Origin: Bacteroidales bacterium
GTDB lineage: Bacteria; Bacteroidota; Bacteroidia; Bacteroidales; VadinHA17
NCBI GenBank assembly: GCA_011620595.1
Contig: WOYX01000037.1
Location: forward strand, 55,440 to 119,439
Length of the DNA stretch: 64,000 nucleotides
Reading direction: 5' to 3'
Both the position numbers and the translations under genes were made by a program. Shown here in pieces: positions 16,751-26,474 of the stretch. Under the pieces are notes generated by a model that saw nothing but the letters and a program-made list of their open reading frames with translations, did no database searches and was not told the DNA's origin. The first letter of the stretch is position 1. The number at the start of each line of letters is the position of its first letter.

Positions 16751-18526
16751 ATGAAACCACGTACATTTATAGAGAAGATCCTCGGAGCACCGGAGGGAGC
16801 CGTAGTATTCAGAAAGCCTGACATTGTGCTCACCCATGACAACACTTCCAGTATCCATCAGACCTTTCGCAAGATGGGAGGCGAGAAGGTGGCTGACCCG
16901 CGACAGATGCTGGTAGTTCTCGACCACAATGCACCTCCTGCCGATGCAAAGCTGGCAACACAGTACCAGTCTATCCGGGATATAGTTGCAGAGCAGGGAA
17001 TAGGCAGCTTCTATGATTCGGGAATGGGCATCTGCCACCAGATGATGTCATATCACGCCAGGCCCGGCATGATAATCGTCGGTTCTGACAGCCACACCTG
17101 CACTGCCGGTGCCTTCAACTCGCTGGCTGTCGGTATTGACCGCACGGAGGCGGCAGGTATATGGAGGAGGGGTGAGACCTGGTTTCTTGTGCCACCGACG
17201 TTGCGGATCGACCTGAAAGGCAAACTGAATCCGGGCGTCAGTGCAAAAGACCTGTCGCTGTGGATAATAGGCATGCTGGGCTCTGACGGGGCCAACTATA
17301 TGTCAATTGAGTTCCACGGTGCCGGAGTCTCAACCCTTGGTATCAGCGAGAGGATGACGGTTGCCAATCTGGCCTCAGAGATGGGTGCCAAGAATGCCGT
17401 CTTTCCGGCAGACACCGTGCTGCAGAAATTTATCGGCTCAGACACGGAGGGTGTGTGGGCTGATGATGATGCCGTATACAACTGCCGTCTCTCCATTGAT
17501 CTCTCCTCGGTCTTCCCGCTGGTTGCTGCTCCCCACCACGTTGACAACATAAAATCAGTCGCTTCCGTAGCCGGAACGGTGGTACATGAAGGCCTCATCG
17601 GCACTTGCACAAACGGCAGGATAGAAGATCTGCGTATCGCTGCCGGCATACTCAAAGGCAAAAGGATAAAGCCGGGATTTCAGTTGCACATCATCCCTGC
17701 CTCAAGGGATATCTACCTCGAGGCCATCAGGGAAGGCATCATCACAGACCTCATTGAAGCCGGTGCAAACATATTAAGTCCCTCCTGCGGGCCGTGCCTC
17801 GGCACCGGTCAGGGAATACCCGCCAGCGGCCATACGGTGATTTCTACCGCAAACCGCAACTTCCTGGGAAGGATGGGCAACAAGGAGGCATCCATCTACC
17901 TGGCATCACCCGCAACTGTGGCCGCCTCAGCACTGACGGGCGTCATCAGTGACCCGAGGGCAAAAAGGGGAGAGGAGATATTTCCTTTTAATCCGCCACA
18001 GAGCAAAACCAACACTATTAGCGAGGGTGAAAACAGGAGAGAGGGCATTGTCTGGAACTATTCTGATGTTGATAACCTCAATACCGACCAGATGTTTGCC
18101 GGCAAGCATACCTACAGCGTCATGAGCTCTGATGCGGATGCTATTATACCTCTGCTCTTCAGCGACTTTGACCCATCGTTCAGCAAAAATGCCCGACCCG
18201 GCGATATCATCATTGCGGGTGACAACTTCGGCTGTGGCAGCTCACGTGAGCACCCCTCGGTCGGACTGGCTCACCTGGGCATCAGAGCTGTCATCATCAA
18301 GTCGGTGAACCGCATCTTCTACCGCTCCTCAATCAATCAGGGACTGCCTCTGATTGTACACCGTGAGGCCGTTGAGGCTTACACACCGGGAGACACTGTT
18401 GATATTGACTTTGACAGCGGCATAATGAAGATAGGTGAACGTGAATTCAGGTTCGAACCGCTGCCTCCTGAGCTGAAGCAGATAATCGAAAAGAAGGGTC
18501 TTGTCAACTGGATCAGGAGTGTATGA
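16751..18526 (+). CDS. Fused LeuC-LeuD-type hydro-lyase (aconitase superfamily), copy 2
   Basis: 591 residues from ATG 16751 (the ORF-track TTG at 16745 is two codons earlier). Same large-plus-swivel layout as its neighbour, with cluster ligands Cys286 (GTCTNGRIED), Cys346 and Cys349 (SPSCGPCLG), VGSDSHTCTAGA in the large domain and DNFGCGSSREHP in the swivel domain. The two copies differ widely in sequence, especially around the substrate loops, so they are diverged paralogues, probably with different substrates or a hetero-complex, rather than a recent duplication. Cotranscription with copy 1 is expected from the 17-bp gap. Confidence 0.85.
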   Translation: MKPRTFIEKILGAPEGAVVFRKPDIVLTHDNTSSIHQTFRKMGGEKVADPRQMLVVLDHNAPPADAKLATQYQSIRDIVAEQGIGSFYDSGMGICHQMMSYHARPGMIIVGSDSHTCTAGAFNSLAVGIDRTEAAGIWRRGETWFLVPPTLRIDLKGKLNPGVSAKDLSLWIIGMLGSDGANYMSIEFHGAGVSTLGISERMTVANLASEMGAKNAVFPADTVLQKFIGSDTEGVWADDDAVYNCRLSIDLSSVFPLVAAPHHVDNIKSVASVAGTVVHEGLIGTCTNGRIEDLRIAAGILKGKRIKPGFQLHIIPASRDIYLEAIREGIITDLIEAGANILSPSCGPCLGTGQGIPASGHTVISTANRNFLGRMGNKEASIYLASPATVAASALTGVISDPRAKRGEEIFPFNPPQSKTNTISEGENRREGIVWNYSDVDNLNTDQMFAGKHTYSVMSSDADAIIPLLFSDFDPSFSKNARPGDIIIAGDNFGCGSSREHPSVGLAHLGIRAVIIKSVNRIFYRSSINQGLPLIVHREAVEAYTPGDTVDIDFDSGIMKIGEREFRFEPLPPELKQIIEKKGLVNWIRSV

Positions 18527-18553
18527 CAGGCTAATGCAGCTGTTACCGCAGGG

Positions 18554-18583
18554 TTGGCAAACAGAAAAATGTGATTATATTTG
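18554..18583 (+). promoter_or_regulatory. Promoter of tRNA-Arg
   Basis: TTGG, 18 bases, then TATATTTG, a near-consensus Bacteroidota promoter. It ends 25 bases before the tRNA. Confidence 0.55.
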
Positions 18584-18608
18584 CGGCGGTTTTTTAAAAC
18601 CGCTCAAC

Positions 18609-18682
18609 GGTTCCGTAGCTCAGTTGGATAGAGCAACAGCCTTCTAAGCTGTGGGTCGAGCGTTCGAGTCGCTCCGGAATCA
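18609..18682 (+). tRNA. tRNA-Arg (anticodon TCT)
   Basis: Cloverleaf readable by eye: acceptor GGTTCCG with CGGAATC (one G-T pair), D arm GCTCAGTTGGATAGAGC, anticodon arm ACAGC-CTTCTAA-GCTGT giving anticodon TCT, and T arm GAGCG-TTCGAGT-CGCTC. The CCA end is not encoded: the sequence after the discriminator A reads CAAC. Confidence 0.95.
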
Positions 18683-18726
18683 CAACGGTTTGGGTGTCTG
18701 CTTGCTGAAGGCACCCCGGCAGGTGG

Positions 18727-20172
18727 ATGAAGACTATCAATCTCAAATCGGTACTCAGGATTATCGGGCTCACCCTGGTGATCACTGCAGCTTCCATTCT
18801 CTTCTGCATCCCTGTGGCAATTATCTATTCCGAGCCTTTGGCTCCCTTCCTGCTTGCATTTGTTACAGCCATGGCGCCAGGGGCAGCGCTTTACTTTCTT
18901 ACACCCAGCCAGATACGGGAAAAAATCACCACCCGGGAGGGCTACCTGAGTGTTACCATGGGGTGGATTGCGCTGGTGCTGGCGGGATCCCTTCCTTTCC
19001 TTTACAGCAGCACAATCGATGGGTTTACCAACAGCTTGTTTGAAAGCGTATCCGGATTTACAACTACCGGAGCTTCAATACTTACTGATATAGAAGGCAT
19101 GCCCAGGTCAATACTCTTCTGGAGGAGTATGACGCACTGGATAGGAGGGATTGGTATCATACTGCTTGTAATAATAATCCTTCCCACACTTAAAGTGGGG
19201 GGCTATAACCTTTTTTCGCTGGAGTCCTCGCTCAAGCAGAAGATCCTGCCCCGCACAAAATCAGTGGCAGGGGTGATGCTGATGATCTACGTAACACTTA
19301 CTGTTGCAGAGATAATTCTGCTCACTGCCGGAGGCATGGAGCTCTTTGACAGTATCTGCCACTCGTTCGGCACGGTGGCAACAGGAGGATTTTCAACAAA
19401 AAACGACAGCATTGCAGGATACTCGGGTTACATTCAGTATGTAATTACGATCTTCATGTTTCTGGCTGCTACCAGTTATGTGGTGTTCTACTATATTGTC
19501 AGGAGAAACTTCAGCAGGGTAACCGGCAATGAGGAGTTCTGGTTCTACCTGTTCTTCACTACAGCTTCCGTGGTGTTGGTGACCATGATACTCCTGGCAG
19601 GTTCCGAAAGATCATTTGAGCTGGCATTCCGTCATTCGCTTTTCGAGGTTGTCTCAACAATAACGACGACGGGTTATGCCACCAACGACTACACCATGTG
19701 GCCGCCGGCAGCCTACATGGTGATATTTCTGCTCATCTTTGCAGGCGGGTCTACGGGGTCAACAACCGGAGGAATAAAGATGGCCAGACATCTGATAACC
19801 ATGAAAAACCTGCGAAACACCGTCATCAGGCTGCAGCATCCCAATGCCATCACACCGGTAAAGCTTAATCACAAGGTGGTTCCGGACAGCATCAACAGCC
19901 TGATGTCTGTGTTTATTCAGCTCTATATCATTCTGTTCATTGCGGGTGCCCTGATCATGATCATCACCGGCATTCCTGCGGAAGAGGCTGCAGGGGCTTC
20001 TGCGGCTTCAATATCATGTGTGGGTCCAGGCCTGGGTGCCTCAGGTAACATGGGCAATTTCGCCCATTTCAACGTTGTATCCAAGTACACAATGATGCTG
20101 CTTATGATAATTGGCCGCCTCGAGATATTCACCTTCATAGCACTGTTCACCGGTTCTTTCTGGAAGAAATAG
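18727..20172 (+). CDS. trkH: TrkH/KtrB-family potassium uptake channel subunit
   Basis: 481 residues of membrane protein with four pore-loop units; selectivity-filter-like segments include SVSGFTTTGAS, FGTVATGGFST and VSTITTTGYATND. GGSTGSTTGGIKM is another family signature. It passes potassium across the inner membrane and usually works with a cytoplasmic TrkA/KtrA nucleotide-binding ring. No trkA lies in the window. The gene starts 44 bp after tRNA-Arg and may share its transcript. Confidence 0.93.
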   Translation: MKTINLKSVLRIIGLTLVITAASILFCIPVAIIYSEPLAPFLLAFVTAMAPGAALYFLTPSQIREKITTREGYLSVTMGWIALVLAGSLPFLYSSTIDGFTNSLFESVSGFTTTGASILTDIEGMPRSILFWRSMTHWIGGIGIILLVIIILPTLKVGGYNLFSLESSLKQKILPRTKSVAGVMLMIYVTLTVAEIILLTAGGMELFDSICHSFGTVATGGFSTKNDSIAGYSGYIQYVITIFMFLAATSYVVFYYIVRRNFSRVTGNEEFWFYLFFTTASVVLVTMILLAGSERSFELAFRHSLFEVVSTITTTGYATNDYTMWPPAAYMVIFLLIFAGGSTGSTTGGIKMARHLITMKNLRNTVIRLQHPNAITPVKLNHKVVPDSINSLMSVFIQLYIILFIAGALIMIITGIPAEEAAGASAASISCVGPGLGASGNMGNFAHFNVVSKYTMMLLMIIGRLEIFTFIALFTGSFWKK

Positions 20173-20245
20173 GCTCACGGAAACCGGAATGCTCAATAAA
20201 TATCATAAAAATCATGAAAAAGGATGAGAAATAGAAAAAGTACCT

Positions 20246-20253
20246 TACCTTTG
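20246..20253 (+). promoter_or_regulatory. Putative -7 box of the cold-shock gene
   Basis: TACCTTTG, an exact TAnnTTTG match, 23 bases before the start codon. Confidence 0.45.
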
Positions 20254-20276
20254 CAGCCAAATAAAAATCATCAGTA

Positions 20277-20468
20277 ATGAATAAAGGTATTGTTAAGTTT
20301 TTCAACGTATCCAAAGGTTTTGGATTCATCAAGGACGCTGACTCTGATAAGGAGTATTTTGTGCATTCCACAGGCCTGATTGACAGGATCAAGGAGGATG
20401 ACGAGGTTACTTTCGACCTTCAGGAAGGCAAAAAAGGTTTAAATGCCGTTAATGTAAAGCTAGCATAG
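20277..20468 (+). CDS. Cold-shock domain protein
   Basis: 63 residues forming one complete cold-shock domain: MNKGIVKFFNVSKGFGFI contains the RNP1-type motif KGFGFI, and YFVHSTG the RNP2-type motif. It should bind single-stranded RNA or DNA and act as an RNA chaperone. The stop is followed 30 bp later by a strong terminator, so this is a single-gene unit. Confidence 0.95.
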   Translation: MNKGIVKFFNVSKGFGFIKDADSDKEYFVHSTGLIDRIKEDDEVTFDLQEGKKGLNAVNVKLA

Positions 20469-20498
20469 TTAACAACAGAGTGCATTATCAATGACCTT

Positions 20499-20528
20499 AG
20501 TCCCGGCAACATGTCGGGACTTTTTTTT
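20499..20528 (+). terminator. Intrinsic terminator after cold-shock gene
   Basis: AGTCCCG and CGGGACT form a 7-bp stem around GCAACATGT, followed by eight Ts. It ends just before the stop codon of the convergent gene at 20530. Confidence 0.9.
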
Positions 20529-20529
20529 G

Positions 20530-21165
20530 CTACCGTTTGTCCGGAATGTTGAATCTCGTCCGGGCAACATCACAGATCATCCTGACAGTTTCGTCAATGC
20601 CAAGAAGGGATGAGTTGACGCACAGATGATATGATGTGGCGTCGCCCCATTTCTTGCCGCTGAAATAATTGTAATACGATGACCTTCCCTTGTCAGTCTT
20701 CTCTATCAGGTCTCTGGCCTTAGCCTCTGTGAGGTCATGTGTTTTGGCAATTCTGGCGATGCGGTCATCAATGTCTGAGCTGATAAAGATATTCAGACAT
20801 TCAGTTCTCTCCTTCATGACATAGTCGGCGCATCTTCCCACGAAGAGGCAGGAACCCTCATCGGCAAGTCTGCGCATCACATCGCTCTGGATCTTAAAGA
20901 GTGTCTCATTGCTCAGGTAATAGCTCGAAAAAAAATCCTCGGTGATCGAATTCCGGATTCCCAGCAACCCTGGAAAAAGGCTGAAGTGTTTCTGTTCATC
21001 CACTCTTTCGAATAACTCCTCACGGAGACCGCTCTCCTTTGCAGCAAGCCTGATCAACTCCTTGTCGTAAAATGAGATACCCAGTCTGGCAGCCAGTTTC
21101 TGACCTATTTCCCTTCCGCCGCTTCCAAGCTGCCGTCCAATGGTGATTATATATTTACCTGTCAT
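20530..21165 (-). CDS. Cytidylate-kinase-like protein (Cytidylate_kin_2 family)
   Basis: 211 residues beginning with the P-loop region ITIGRQLGSGGREIGQKLA, then ISFYDKELI and a lid-like segment FVGRCADYVM. This family resembles CMP kinase but is distinct from the housekeeping Cmk (about 225 residues with the GPAGSGKST type P-loop), and its substrate has not been firmly shown. It stands alone on the minus strand. Confidence 0.82.
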   Translation of the reverse strand: MTGKYIITIGRQLGSGGREIGQKLAARLGISFYDKELIRLAAKESGLREELFERVDEQKHFSLFPGLLGIRNSITEDFFSSYYLSNETLFKIQSDVMRRLADEGSCLFVGRCADYVMKERTECLNIFISSDIDDRIARIAKTHDLTEAKARDLIEKTDKGRSSYYNYFSGKKWGDATSYHLCVNSSLLGIDETVRMICDVARTRFNIPDKR

Positions 21166-21316
21166 CTATATTAGATATTCCTTTTGTAAAATTAGTTTTT
21201 TATTCTTACATGCGGTTTAAACTCTTTACTGCTTGCATGATTGGATCAGGCTTTAAAAAGAGTTATTTTGGGGAAATCATTCAGGTGTCTATCCGGATGA
21301 TCAAAAACCTGTGACC

Positions 21317-22804
21317 ATGGATAAATATATTCTTGCGCTTGACCAGGGAACAACCAGTTCCCGGGCGATTATCTTCGACAATATGGGTTTGCCGGTATCA
21401 TCGGCCAGGAAGGAGTTCACACAGATATTTCCGCAGCCGGGGTTGGTTGAGCATGATCCGGAAGAGCTATGGTCATCACAGGCAGGCGTTGCTGCAGAGG
21501 CGATGGCCAGGGCCGGCATCGACAGCTCACGCATTGCAGCCATTGGCATCACCAACCAGCGCGAGACGACGATCGTATGGAACAGAAAGAGCGGCAAGCC
21601 GCTTTGCAACGCCATCGTGTGGCAGGACAGGCGAACATCAGAGTTTTGTGATCAGCTCAGGAGAGACGGCCTTGAAGAAGTAATAACCGGGAAGACCGGG
21701 CTCATAATTGACGCCTACTTTTCTGCCACTAAGGTAAGATGGATACTTGACCATATCCCTGGAGCCAGGAAAATGGCCGACAGGGGAGAGTTGGCCTTTG
21801 GAACTGTTGATACCTGGCTGATCTGGAACCTTACTGCAGGCAGGCTGCATGTTACGGATGTTACCAATGCCTCGCGCACCATGCTGTTTAATATCCGTAC
21901 CCTGGAATGGGACGAGGAGCTGCTTCGCATCTTCAATATACCTGCAGCAATGCTTCCTGAGGTGCGCTCTTCCAGTGAAATCCTCGGCCATACCGAAGGG
22001 ATATTCTCCTCCCCGGTACCCGTTGCCGGAACTGCGGGCGACCAGCATGCTGCTCTCTTCGGACAGATGTGCATTGAGCAGGGTATGGTCAAGAATACAT
22101 ACGGCACCGGTTGCTTTATGATGATGAATACCGGCCCTGCACCGGTAATGTCCGGCAACAGGCTTCTTACCACGGTAGCGTGGAAGATCGGAAACAGGAC
22201 TGATTATGCTCTTGAAGGCAGTATTTTTATTGCCGGTGCAGTCGTTCAGTGGCTTCGCGACGGACTGGGAATCATCAGAGGTTCCGGGGAGGTGGAAGAG
22301 CTTGCTTCAGGTGTGCATGACAGTGAGGGTGTTTATTTCGTCCCCGCCTTTGCCGGCCTTGGTGCCCCGCATTGGAACCAGGATGCAAGGGGAACGATCA
22401 CCGGACTCACCCGTGGCACCACCACTGCACATATTGCCCGCGCAGCTCTCGATAGCATTGCCTATCAGACACATGATGTGTTACTTGCTATGCAGAATGA
22501 TTCACATCTGACAATAAGTGAGTTAAGGGTTGATGGTGGCGCCACGGTAAACAACCTGCTGATGCAGTTCCAGGCTGACATTCTTCAGGCTGACGTTGTA
22601 CGTCCGAAAATCACCGAAATCACTGCTCTGGGTGCTGCCTACCTTGCGGGCCTGGCAACGGGTTACTGGAATAGCATTGATGAAATAAAGAGTCAGTGGC
22701 AGGTTGAAAGGGTATTCTCACCAATAATGAAACCACGGGAAACCAGCCTCCTTGTAAAAGGTTGGCACCATGCCGTCAGGGCAGCCATGGCAAGGGAAGA
22801 ATAG
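21317..22804 (+). CDS. glpK: Glycerol kinase
   Basis: 495 residues, normal for GlpK. Start taken as ATG 21317; the ORF-track GTG lies two codons earlier. Family motifs: [42 protein letters not shown], and [11 protein letters not shown] near the C-terminus. It phosphorylates glycerol to glycerol-3-phosphate with ATP in the cytoplasm. No glpF or glpD neighbours are seen. Confidence 0.96.
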   Translation: MDKYILALDQGTTSSRAIIFDNMGLPVSSARKEFTQIFPQPGLVEHDPEELWSSQAGVAAEAMARAGIDSSRIAAIGITNQRETTIVWNRKSGKPLCNAIVWQDRRTSEFCDQLRRDGLEEVITGKTGLIIDAYFSATKVRWILDHIPGARKMADRGELAFGTVDTWLIWNLTAGRLHVTDVTNASRTMLFNIRTLEWDEELLRIFNIPAAMLPEVRSSSEILGHTEGIFSSPVPVAGTAGDQHAALFGQMCIEQGMVKNTYGTGCFMMMNTGPAPVMSGNRLLTTVAWKIGNRTDYALEGSIFIAGAVVQWLRDGLGIIRGSGEVEELASGVHDSEGVYFVPAFAGLGAPHWNQDARGTITGLTRGTTTAHIARAALDSIAYQTHDVLLAMQNDSHLTISELRVDGGATVNNLLMQFQADILQADVVRPKITEITALGAAYLAGLATGYWNSIDEIKSQWQVERVFSPIMKPRETSLLVKGWHHAVRAAMAREE

Positions 22805-22885
22805 AAGGGAGCCTGTCCGGCAGTATTTTGGGACGAATGTACCGCCATGCGGCCTTTAGGCTGCTATTTGCAGCGTGAAAATCGC

Positions 22886-22917
22886 TTGCCGGAAGCTGAT
22901 TTATTTAATTACGTTTG
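22886..22917 (+). promoter_or_regulatory. Promoter of the DUF4105 gene
   Basis: TTGC, 20 bases, then TACGTTTG, close to the TTTG / TAnnTTTG consensus and 18 bases before the ATG. Confidence 0.5.
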
Positions 22918-22935
22918 TATTATTAATACTCGGAT

Positions 22936-24099
22936 ATGAAAAAGCTGGCTCTTTTCACCATTCTCTTTACACTGCTGCTACCCCTGCCATCAGTCGCTCA
23001 GGTGGCCGACAGCGCCGACGTATATATCATTACCTGCGCTCCGGGTACGGAGAGCTACTCGATATACGGCCATACGGCGCTGCGTATTGCCGTCCGCGGG
23101 ACCACCGTTAACAGGGTCTATAACTGGGGTATTTTTGACTTCTCAACCCCGAATTTCGTCTACCGGTTTGCCAAGGGAAGGCTTGACTACATGCTCGGAG
23201 CCTACGGATATGAGGATTTTCTGATGGAGTACATCTCCGAAGGCCGCTCAGTATGGTCTCAGAAGCTGAACCTGACCGGAGCGGAGAAGGAGAGACTCTT
23301 TGAACTTATAAATGAGAACCTGATGCCTGAGAATGTGAAGTACAGGTATGACTTCTTCTTCGACAACTGTGCTACCCGCGTGCGAGACATAGTGGCGGCT
23401 GCTGCAACCGACACTGTAATATTTCCTGAGAAGGAGAGGAAAAAACAGAAGAGTTTTCGAAGACTTGTCGATCCCAAACAAAAGGTTCTGCCGTGGCTCG
23501 ACCTGGGTGCTGACATGCTGCTGGGACTGCAGGCAGACAGAAAGGCCACCCCCTTCGATGAAATGTTCCTTCCGGACTATCTGATGAACAACATGCTGAG
23601 TACAGTCATTGTCCATGATGGGGTTGAAGAAGCTCTGACAGGTCCTGCTGAGGTTGTTGCCGATTTCCCTGAATCTGACAGGACATCAGCAAAAGCATGG
23701 GTACCGCAGACTGTTTTCTGGCTTATACTGCTGCTTGTTCTGCTCATGACATTCGTTTCTGGGAGACCGAAGCTTGTGAGGGCAGCTGATTTTGTGATTT
23801 ATTTTATCTGTTCGGTCATAGCCCTGTTGCTGGTTTTTACCAACCTGTTTTCCGAACATGATGCACTTCATTTCAACCTCCTTTTCCTTGGGATAAATAT
23901 CCTGATCCCGGTGCTGTTCGTGCTGCTCTTCACACGAAATAAAGCAGTTCTGCTGAGCAGGATAGCCTTTTTCATCTCCCTCTCATGGCTTCCGGTGTCA
24001 CTCATCGCCGGTCAGGGGATCAATCCGGCCCTGATTCCTCTGGTGCTGATTATAACTGTAAGGCTATACAGTCACTGCGGGTTTGGGAAAGAGCTTTAA
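22936..24099 (+). CDS. DUF4105 (Lnb_N-like) membrane protein
   Basis: 387 residues: signal peptide (about 1-22); a periplasmic DUF4105 domain with YIITCAPGTESYSIYGHTALRI, NWGIFDFSTPNFVYRFAKG and the conserved YDFFFDNCATRVRD; then about four to five membrane segments after residue 255. The His and Cys of YGHTALR and DNCATR resemble the papain-like pair of NlpC/Lnb-type domains, hinting at a thiol hydrolase or acyltransferase, but no activity has been proven for this group to my knowledge. It precedes the moxR-bat operon by 89 bp and probably belongs to a separate unit. Confidence 0.82.
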   Translation: MKKLALFTILFTLLLPLPSVAQVADSADVYIITCAPGTESYSIYGHTALRIAVRGTTVNRVYNWGIFDFSTPNFVYRFAKGRLDYMLGAYGYEDFLMEYISEGRSVWSQKLNLTGAEKERLFELINENLMPENVKYRYDFFFDNCATRVRDIVAAAATDTVIFPEKERKKQKSFRRLVDPKQKVLPWLDLGADMLLGLQADRKATPFDEMFLPDYLMNNMLSTVIVHDGVEEALTGPAEVVADFPESDRTSAKAWVPQTVFWLILLLVLLMTFVSGRPKLVRAADFVIYFICSVIALLLVFTNLFSEHDALHFNLLFLGINILIPVLFVLLFTRNKAVLLSRIAFFISLSWLPVSLIAGQGINPALIPLVLIITVRLYSHCGFGKEL

Positions 24100-24188
24100 C
24101 ACTACTTTAACAACCTTTAACAAGGATTTTTAATATCAGAAATGATCTTTGCGGATATTTTTTACGGAGATAAACAATACTATACAAA

Positions 24189-25184
24189 ATGGAACACACA
24201 ACCGATATCAGGCTCCTGAATGAGAAGATCGAAAGGGAGAGTGCCTTTGTTGACCTTGTCAGGCAGGAGATTAACAAGGTGATCGTCGGGCAGCGTCACC
24301 TGACTGATTCATTGCTTATTGGCCTGTTATCAAACGGTCATATACTGCTTGAGGGTGTGCCCGGACTGGCAAAGACTCTTGCCATCAAGACGCTGGCATC
24401 GATCATCGACACGAAATTCAGCCGGATACAGTTCACTCCCGACCTGCTTCCTGCTGACCTCATCGGGACGATGATCTACAGCCAGAAGAAAGAGGAATTC
24501 ATTGTCCGCAAGGGACCGATCTTTGCCAATTTCATCCTTGCCGATGAGATTAACAGGTCGCCTGCCAAGGTGCAGAGCGCCCTGCTTGAGGCCATGCAGG
24601 AGCGTCAGGTCACCATCGGTGAGCACACCTATAAGCTTGATGAGCCTTTCATGGTGCTGGCAACGCAGAACCCCATAGAACAGGAGGGAACCTACCCGCT
24701 GCCCGAGGCACAGGTTGACAGGTTCATGCTCAAGGTGGTTATTACCTATCCCGACAAGGAGGAGGAGCGCATGATCATCCGTGAGAACCTCGCCAGCAAG
24801 TTCCCGACGGCAGACACCATCCTGAAGCCTGATGATATTCTTAGAGCACGAAGTGTGGTTAAGGAGGTCTACCTTGACGAGAAGATAGAGAACTACATCC
24901 TTGACATTGTTTTTGCGACACGCAACCCGGAGAAATTCGGACTGGATAAGTTCTCCCCCCTCATTTCATACGGGGCATCCCCCAGGGCAGGCATCAACCT
25001 TGCCATGACCGTCAAGGCCTACGCCTTCATAAAGAGGAGAGGCTTCGTGGTGCCTGAGGATGTGAGATTTCTTTGCGCTGATGTGCTCAGACACCGTATA
25101 GGCCTAACCTATGAGGCCGAGGCAGAGAACATTACGCAGGACAATATAATTTACGAGATCCTCAATACTGTTGAAGTGCCATAG
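24189..25184 (+). CDS. MoxR-family AAA ATPase of the bat operon
   Basis: 331 residues with Walker A GVPGLAKT, Walker B FILADEINRSPAK, and the MoxR segments EAMQERQVTIGEHTYKL and TQNPIEQEGTYPLPEAQ. MoxR ATPases act as chaperones that help von Willebrand A (VWA) proteins assemble or load metals. It opens the moxR-DUF58-batABCDE set known in Bacteroides as the aerotolerance operon. Confidence 0.95.
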   Translation: MEHTTDIRLLNEKIERESAFVDLVRQEINKVIVGQRHLTDSLLIGLLSNGHILLEGVPGLAKTLAIKTLASIIDTKFSRIQFTPDLLPADLIGTMIYSQKKEEFIVRKGPIFANFILADEINRSPAKVQSALLEAMQERQVTIGEHTYKLDEPFMVLATQNPIEQEGTYPLPEAQVDRFMLKVVITYPDKEEERMIIRENLASKFPTADTILKPDDILRARSVVKEVYLDEKIENYILDIVFATRNPEKFGLDKFSPLISYGASPRAGINLAMTVKAYAFIKRRGFVVPEDVRFLCADVLRHRIGLTYEAEAENITQDNIIYEILNTVEVP

Positions 25185-25189
25185 TAACT

Positions 25190-25630
25190 ATGAAAAGGAT
25201 CCTGCTGGTAACTGCCATCTTTTTCTGCATGGTGTCCCTGAAATCACAGGGATTCATAGGTCTTCATGAGCGTGATATCTTGCAGATAATGGATTGGGAA
25301 CACCCGGGGCTGGTGCTGCAGAGTGACATCAGGAACAGCAGTGTAAGGTATCTGAAGTATCTGTCGAAGGACAATCAGGAGACCTGGGTTATTTTCCTTG
25401 ATGCAAATGGGATTTGCAAAGGGGTAAGGATAACCTGCGCCAACAACCGTTACGACAGCAGGATCAGGGAGCTGAATGAGCTCTATCAGCCCGGCGAACC
25501 AAACATTTGGAGCTACACGGAGAAAAGTGAGAAGATAGATGTCAGTCTCAAGCGTGACGATTACTTTTTTACAGTCACCTGGGAGAGGGCAAAGAAGAGA
25601 GGGAAAAGTGGAAACGACAGAGCTGCTTAA
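25190..25630 (+). CDS. Small secreted protein of unknown function within the bat operon
   Basis: 146 residues with a clear signal peptide (MKRILLVTAIFFCMVSLKSQG) and no domain I recognise. It starts five bases after moxR stops and overlaps the DUF58 start by 23 bases, so it is truly part of the operon. The mature part is short, charged and rich in aromatics (ETWVIFLDANGICKGVRI), and could be periplasmic. Most bat operons I know lack a gene at this position. Confidence 0.7.
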   Translation: MKRILLVTAIFFCMVSLKSQGFIGLHERDILQIMDWEHPGLVLQSDIRNSSVRYLKYLSKDNQETWVIFLDANGICKGVRITCANNRYDSRIRELNELYQPGEPNIWSYTEKSEKIDVSLKRDDYFFTVTWERAKKRGKSGNDRAA

Positions 25631-26471
25631 GAAAGTAAGAAAGATCGAGATAAGGTCGAGGGGCCTTACCAGGCAGATTTTTGCCGGCGAGTACCACAGC
25701 GCCTTTCGCGGCAGGGGAATGGCTTTCAGTGAGGTACGCGAGTACCAGTTCGGGGATGACATTCGTAATATCGACTGGAACGTCACAGCCCGGTTAGGCC
25801 ATCCCTACGTTAAGATATTTGAAGAGGAGCGTGAGCTGACCGTAATGCTCCTTGTAGATGTCAGCCGCTCCGGTGATTTCGGGACGGCAGCTTCAACGAA
25901 GAGAGAGCTGATGACAGAGATAGCAGCTGTGCTGGCATATTCGGTAATTGCCAATAATGACAAAGTGGGACTTATGCTCTTCTCCGACAGGGTTGAAAAG
26001 TACATACCCCCCAAGAAGGGCAGGGCGCACATGCTCCGAATTATCAGAGAGATGCTCAGCTATGAACCTGCCGGGTCGGGCACCTCCCTCGCAGAGCCGC
26101 TGCGATATCTTACAAATGTCATCAGGAAAAGGTGTACGGCATTCATCCTTTCCGACTTCATGGCGCCTCCCTTCACCGAGTCGCTGCGCATTGCATCGGG
26201 CAAGCATGATGTTGTAGCCCTGCGCATCAGTGACAGGAGGGAGAGGGAGATGCCCGACATCGGTTTCGTAAAGGTTGCTGACCCGGAGACAGGAAGAGAG
26301 GATTGGGTCGACACCTCTTCTGCCCGCATCAGAAGGGAGTATGCCGAACGTTGGAAGAGATATGACGAGGCAGTCAGCTCTACGTTTGTAAACTGCGGTG
26401 TAGATGTGGCCACCGTCAATACCGGTGCTGACTACATAAAGCCACTGATCTCACTCTTCAAGCACAGGTAA
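25608..26471 (+). CDS. DUF58 domain protein of the bat operon
   Basis: 287 residues from GTG 25608, which follows GAGAGGG; the ORF-track start at 25539 lies deep in the previous gene. It shows the DUF58 block GEYHSAFRGRGMAFSEVREYQFGDDIRNIDWNVTARLG and a VWA-like LLVDVSRSGDFG segment. It is cytoplasmic with no membrane span. DUF58 proteins occur with MoxR and may be clients or adaptors of it. Confidence 0.9.
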   Translation: METTELLKKVRKIEIRSRGLTRQIFAGEYHSAFRGRGMAFSEVREYQFGDDIRNIDWNVTARLGHPYVKIFEEERELTVMLLVDVSRSGDFGTAASTKRELMTEIAAVLAYSVIANNDKVGLMLFSDRVEKYIPPKKGRAHMLRIIREMLSYEPAGSGTSLAEPLRYLTNVIRKRCTAFILSDFMAPPFTESLRIASGKHDVVALRISDRREREMPDIGFVKVADPETGREDWVDTSSARIRREYAERWKRYDEAVSSTFVNCGVDVATVNTGADYIKPLISLFKHR

Positions 26472-26474
26472 GGC

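Noticed and set aside
18594-18809. Minus-strand ORF with PERLERSTHSLEGCCSIQLSYG
   Set aside because: Antisense of tRNA-Arg and of the start of trkH; no real gene.
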